Below, piece by piece: positions 58,650 to 64,000 of a DNA stretch of 64,000 bases. The DNA lies in assembly GCF_003073045.1 (NCBI RefSeq), contig NW_020229206.1:1-64000 (forward strand), in the 5' to 3' direction. The stretch comes from Pomacea canaliculata. Lineage: Eukaryota; Mollusca; Gastropoda; Architaenioglossa; Ampullariidae. Within the stretch, counting starts at the first letter, position 1. Each line of letters starts with the position of its first letter. Below the pieces are notes generated by a model. It saw only the letters and a program-made list of their open reading frames with translations, searched no databases and had not been told where the DNA came from. A program made the translations under genes and the position numbers.

Positions 58650-59920
58650 CTTTATGATCTGGAACATCACCATTATGCTCTAAAGACCTTTTCAAATCAA
58701 CTTGCTTTGCTCAAGATGTAAAATGTGTTAGAAGTACACTGGAAATTATTCCCAATCATTTCCAAGTCCCAGTTATTGGTCCTCTTGCTTTTGATAGCTT
58801 ATCAACTGTTAATTGCTTTTCTAAGCATGCCTTCTCATCTAACATTTTCATTTCTCTTTAAGTCCTTTCAAATAAAAATCTTTCATTCATGGTTTCTAAA
58901 TGACTGAAGCTGCAATGTGCCAGCAGGAAAGCTTTATTTCTTTATCTGTCTTACTGCTCGTTATCCCCTCACACAAGTTCCTCTCACTCTCTCCACACAG
59001 ATAGCAGTGAAGTATGTTTAAAAGACAATACTGAAAGGGAAACTGTCAGAGGTGATGGTGATGCACATTCGGTGGCAAGATAAACTTCATGAACAAGTCA
59101 ACTTGTCCATGCCAAGAACCAAGATCAGTATAGCATGATGATCCACACAGCAATGAGTGCATTCAAAAAGCCTACCAAACATTACTGCCACATTGTTTGA
59201 CAAGAATAGTAAAATTTTATGTGTACCACATATACTGACATTTCACCAATGCAAGTCATTGAAAAGACACCAAAAAAAAATTGTGGTGGCAAAGTTATTG
59301 GTAACACACAGAACCTGATCCCTACATTGTTTTTAAACAAGGTATTAGTCATAAAAGCTAGCGCATGGACTGGGCAATGCCAATGTGTTAACAATATTAA
59401 AGACACCAGCAGCACAGCAAAGCATTAACGAACTGAATTTATATGGCGTGATCACTACATATTGCTGAAATACATGACTTGTCTATAAGATCACTGGTAA
59501 ACATCAATCTTAAATGATGGCACAATATAAAACTTATTTTTAACAACCGATTTTTTTTCCTCTAAAAATCCTGTGAATAAATATACATAATGCAATGTTC
59601 CATCACAAACCAAACAGTTGACTGAAATTCTGTTAAAAGCCCTGTCAATGAAAATCTTGTACCGGCTATAAAAATCTTCTGTCACAGTAGGCACTGGCTG
59701 TCAAATTGTTTTTCTCATCTTTGATGCATTGAGACAGGCAAACCCTGTTGTTTATGTGTGCCGACCTCTTTGTCTACAAAGCAATCTGTTCAGATTCTCA
59801 CAAGATTACTTGCTCTTCCCCTACTGTGATGTCCACAGAGGGATGGGGTCTGTGCCTGCAAGTTTTGAAATACAAATCCTACTGCACTGTAGATGTAAAC
59901 TGTTTTTGAAGAGGTCTTTT
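58650..59920. other. Intergenic, no recognised gene
   Basis: AT-rich, short frames only. Confidence 0.5.
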
Positions 59921-59924
59921 TAAG

Positions 59925-60103
59925 TGGGACACGTGCCGATGATGGTATATCACCGACAAAGAGCATCGAAAAAGGAGGTGGGGGGAACCTTTCCTCTGAC
60001 TTTGCCGAGTAGTGGTGCTTTCAACGGCAGATCTGGTGAAAGCCAGAAAGCAGGACATTGGGCGTCCCGCCCCATGAGCAGGCGGGATACGAGGTCACCT
60101 TAA
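59925..60103. mobile_element. Partial copy of the 51.3-kb MITE family
   Basis: Shares GGGACACGTGCCGATGATGG-type and AGAAAGCAGGACATTGGGCG segments and the GAGGTCACCTTA end with the 206-bp element at 51,308-51,513. The outer left inverted repeat is missing, and a G-rich insertion sits in the middle. Confidence 0.7.
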
Positions 60104-60109
60104 AAGTTT

Positions 60110-62990
60110 ATGGTATTTGCTATGAGAGATTCCCAAAACTCTTCAAGGCAGTCACAAAATATCGAGTATCTGCACTGTAACATTGTGCCAGCTGCCTGTA
60201 AACACCAATCCCAGGGATGAGTGCTTTTGTAGATGTGCACACTATAGCTGTCAACAAAGTATCTGCTGCTATTACTATTTCAGTAATATGTGTGTCAGTA
60301 TACAGTAATATTTCAGTACTATTTCAAAAAAGCCGACTCAGTACGAGTTTATGTTGAACTCACTATAAGACCATAATTTATTAACTCACTAAAAACCCAT
60401 ATTAAAGTCACTAAACAGTCACTAATGAAAGAAAAGTACCTTAAATTTACTCCTTTTGGCCCATGTCTCACCTGATATTTCCTATTGGTGTAACTACCTG
60501 TTGAATATGTGTGTGTGAGAGGCTGTGCAAGTGATCAGAATACTATTGTCTAATAGTTAAAGATATGCTACAGGAGTACTGATAAAACAACTTTTACGGA
60601 TAAGATTTTATAATCTTAAAATAATAAATGACCAGTCATGTTTGCAGTCTTCAGCATTAACCAAGCAAACTCTCAAAACAAAATACTGTACACTCAGAAA
60701 ATAGGTACTGGAATACTGTATGACCAATAAAAGTAAAATAAAGATGACATGCTATGAAGAACCACGGTGTGTAATAAACAGGTTCATTATCTCGATGACA
60801 AGCACCAACTGTAAATCAAGATTTTGGCGTTATAAGTTATGCCAAGTGATATTTCTGATATTTAGCATCGGATGAATGGTAGTATATACATTTATCTTGC
60901 CACAATCCCTGCAATGTTAATGTCTTTTACATGGTCTTTAGAGCTTGACATATTGATGCACACACTCTCTGACAGTGCTGGGATTTTGATATCAACAATT
61001 GAGCTACTGAGCCCACATTCAATTGCCACTACTTATTATATCATTACCCATTATCAAGAGTAACACAAAAAAAAAAATGTTTCATTCATTTTTAACATCA
61101 CCATCATTATTAACAGAATAAATATGCACAAATAAGCATACATCTTCATACACCACACACACCTGTCTATGCAAAAATAGATTACAACTTTATCAAATAA
61201 AATGTAGTGATCCTGACAACTGTGGCCTAGTCTCAACCATCTGCCAACACAACAGAGGTGTGGTAAATAAAGAGATAGATATGGTTCCCTATAAAGAGTG
61301 ACAACATTACATGATCTCAAACTGTGTAGTCCTGCACAAGCACCATAATGCAGCTTGCATCAATTCTGCAGACAAGACCCATTGCTCTTCCTCAAAAAAG
61401 GTGTGTTTTCACAAGTAGATGTCAACAAAAATGTCTGCAGCAGAACCAATAGTCTTTAGGCATGGATTGCAGGAGATAATCTCTGTTGCATCAAAGCAGT
61501 GCCAAAGCTCAGGACCATGACAGCATTTAATCCAAGCTCATTTCTGCATGTGAGTGTATGATATATAGCCTATCGAATCCATGGGAATAGCAAAGCTGTA
61601 ATTTTGGAAGTGCGTATCATACCAAAATATTAAAGTCAAACACCAAAAGCCAGGGTAGTGGTCACAGAATAAAGTCAATAACACATTTTTATCCAAAACA
61701 CATTAAGGATAGGAGAACAAAAATAACAAAATTTAAAAAAACAAAAAGCCTATTTTCTTACCTGCTTGTCATGTATTCACATTCACAGACCAAGCATGTG
61801 TTATTCATGGAACTCAAGGTGTGAAATCAGAAAACCCTCTCAAACCATTGTTTGGCCACTTAAAGGTATTTCATACATATCCACAGATGCCATGCAGCTA
61901 ACACTGCATTACAACACTCATAAAATTATGGAGCATAATGTTACTATTCTCCTGCAAGTTATAGTTTTATTGTTGCTTTAACTTTACTACATGTTCTCCA
62001 TGTCTCAAATTTTCTGTTATTCTGCAAGTTATTTAAGTCATAATGTTACTGCTATCATCTATGTTCTTCAAGCCATTTAAGCTACTGCTTGCTGATCTTC
62101 AATTTCAGAACACACAGTCTGACGGTTGTCAACAACCATTTCCTGCTTAGAGCTAAGTATCACTTTTCTTTCAGGTGTTAGTGTACCAGGCATCAATGTC
62201 AACAGTTGCACCTAATTATGATGCTAATCTAATGAACACATGTTATGCCAACCCAGCTATAGTGAGTCACAACAGTGTCCATTCAGGTTATAACTTCTGC
62301 CTCTGCCTGGAATCTACTCTCCAATGCTCAAAACATCTTTGCATCGAGCTGAACAGTAGTTCCCAACCTGTTCTAAGGACCACACCCATAGGAAATGTCT
62401 CATTAATGTTCACACTCCTTACAAAGTAGCATCACATTTGAAGATGAAGGGATCTAATTTATTATTTTTGAATCACACACAGGGGAACAAACTGAACTTT
62501 AAAAAATAAGCTTTTTATTTAAAAAGCAAATATAACAATTGATTGGAGTCTAATTTATTCAGAAAAGTTGCTGACAAGGCCACAAGCCAATCTTTGTCAC
62601 ACCTGTCTCAAACTCTTTTCTTATTGTTTGGATGACAACAGGAAACAAAAGGTGGGCAGATGGTGAATGATTTGTGTATCATGACAGCTGCTTTTTTTCT
62701 TTGATGTAACAAGGTTAAAGAAAGCCTCCACTATAATAAATAGTGAAGATTAGAGCTGAGATGAAAACAGAGTGATTTTAGAGGTATGTCCTTGACTGGA
62801 ACAGCGGGGAAACCTGACAGTTTTCCTCAGTGATGTTTGGTGAAGTCCTGACCAGACATGTTAAAAGTGTAAACTATTTACGTGAAACCCAGCTGAGGTG
62901 AGTTTGTGTTTCAATGCATGTAAATGTTCACACAGAATGTAACTGAGGTATATTAAATGAGTACTGCAATAATTGGAGGGGTATAACACT
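60110..62990. other. Intergenic, no recognised gene
   Basis: AT-rich. A tRNA-like stretch on the minus strand at about 60,930-61,010 (GCTCAGTAGCTCAATTG, ATATCAAAATCCC) may be a worn SINE head. No coding or structural RNA gene was identified. Confidence 0.4.
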
Positions 62991-62998
62991 TCTTTACC

Positions 62999-64000
62999 TC
63001 ACCAGGAAGGTCTTCAGTAAGATTGTTTTGTCAAGACCTCCGACCACAGCAAGCAGGATTTCACCCTGGGCGATCCTGCTCTGAACACATCTTCATTCTG
63101 CGACAGATTCTAGAGCAGAGCAACGAGTGGAACACACCAATGTACATCAATTTCATCGACCTGGAGAAGGCTTTTGACAGCATTCACCGTGAGTCCTTAT
63201 GGAAAATCCTGAGGCATTATGGAGTCCCTGCAAAACTTGTTCAGGTCTTTGCAATGCTGTACAACAATTTCTAATCCCAGGTTGTCTGTGACACTGAGCT
63301 CACAGACCCCTTTAACGTCATTACTGAGGTGAAGCAGGGCTGAATTCTGTCGCCGTTCCTCTTCATCCTGGCCATGGACTGGAGCATGAAGACTTCCACC
63401 GACAGTGAGAAGAGAGGGATCAGATGGACTACGACTATGACAGCAACAACAACGCTGGAAGACTTAGACTTTGCTGATGACATTGCCCTGCTGTCACACC
63501 GCCACCAAAACATGAAGGAAAAAAACAAATGCCTTCTCAGTAACAGCTGGATACCTTGGCTTGAAGATCAGCGCAAAGAAAACGAAAAATATGAGAGTGA
63601 GCGCCAGAGTCCAAGACAGCATCAAACTAAATGGAGAAGAGATTGAGGAAGTTGACAGTTTCACCTATCTTGGGTCCAAAACGTCAAACACCAGGGATGC
63701 GGAGGTGGAGATTTGAGCCCGACTGGCGAAAACCAGTCAGATGTGATCGACACCCTCCTTCATGGATCAGAATCATGGAAGATGCCCAAAACCATCAGTA
63801 ACAAGCATGATGTCTTCCAAAACAGATGCCTCAGGCGCATACTTAACATCTAAATACCATCAGCAACGAAGAACTCCGCCAAAGAACTGACACCAAGTCC
63901 ATCACCAAGCAGGTTCAACAAAGGTGTTGGCGATGGATTGGAAATGTGCTCCGCCAGCAAACAGCAGACCTCTCCAGACTCGCCCTATGATGGACTCCAG
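62999..64000 (+). mobile_element. RTE-type LINE, 5'-truncated, running off the window
   Basis: The plus strand encodes the reverse transcriptase: KVFSKIVLSR, then QAGFHPGRSCSEHIFILRQI, INFIDLEKAFDSIHRESLWK (first catalytic Asp in FIDLEKAFD), WKILRHYGVPAKLVQ, and DFADDIALLSHRHQNM (catalytic FADD box). Past the RT it continues [27 protein letters not shown] and the tail that matches the 47.58-48.31 kb copy in reverse. Several stops and frame changes interrupt it. It lacks the endonuclease. The window ends inside the C-terminal region. Confidence 0.88.

Overview
The window looks like nuclear DNA of an invertebrate, most likely a mollusc or another lophotrochozoan; this is inferred. The support is GT-AG spliced genes with animal orthologues, dense minisatellites, tRNA-derived SINEs, RTE-type LINE pieces like those common in molluscs, and hAT, THAP-bearing and Ty3/gypsy remains. 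No bacterial operon, CRISPR array or real tRNA gene was seen.

Layout. 1-10.5 kb is mostly simple and tandem repeats (TG-rich, 25-bp, 31-bp, about 29-bp and 38/46-bp units) with an RTE LINE piece and SINE copies; the only gene signal is a possible signal-peptide exon near 3.0 kb. 11.36-16.86 kb (minus) carries seven phase-matched exons of a single-pass membrane protein with one extracellular MAM domain. 20.16-30.60 kb (minus) is XRCC4, the DNA ligase IV partner in end joining: 11 exons, 361 codons, with a 21-nt microexon and a GC-AG intron. Its fifth intron holds a young-looking, gag-only LTR element (23,328-26,558) whose Gag contains a LIN28-like cold-shock domain in place of a zinc knuckle. 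Just upstream on the same strand (31.0-32.3 kb) are exons of an unrecognised gene, one of them with an exact 81-bp in-frame duplication. 35.11-37.63 kb (minus) is IMMP1L, a mitochondrial inner membrane peptidase subunit (five exons, 162 codons). 38.6-41.15 kb holds a decayed Ty3/gypsy pol and a hAT transposon with a perfect 8-bp target duplication. 45.2-58.6 kb (plus) is a calumenin/reticulocalbin gene ending in HDEF, with two alternative copies of its penultimate exon. 58.7-63.0 kb has no recognised gene, and a 5'-truncated RTE LINE runs off the right edge.

The genes do not form one pathway: XRCC4 acts in the nucleus, IMMP1L in mitochondria, calumenin in the ER and secretory route, and the MAM protein at the cell surface. 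The points most worth following are the Gag with a cold-shock domain, the duplicated calumenin exon, and three inverted CCAAT boxes at exact 41-bp spacing before calumenin.
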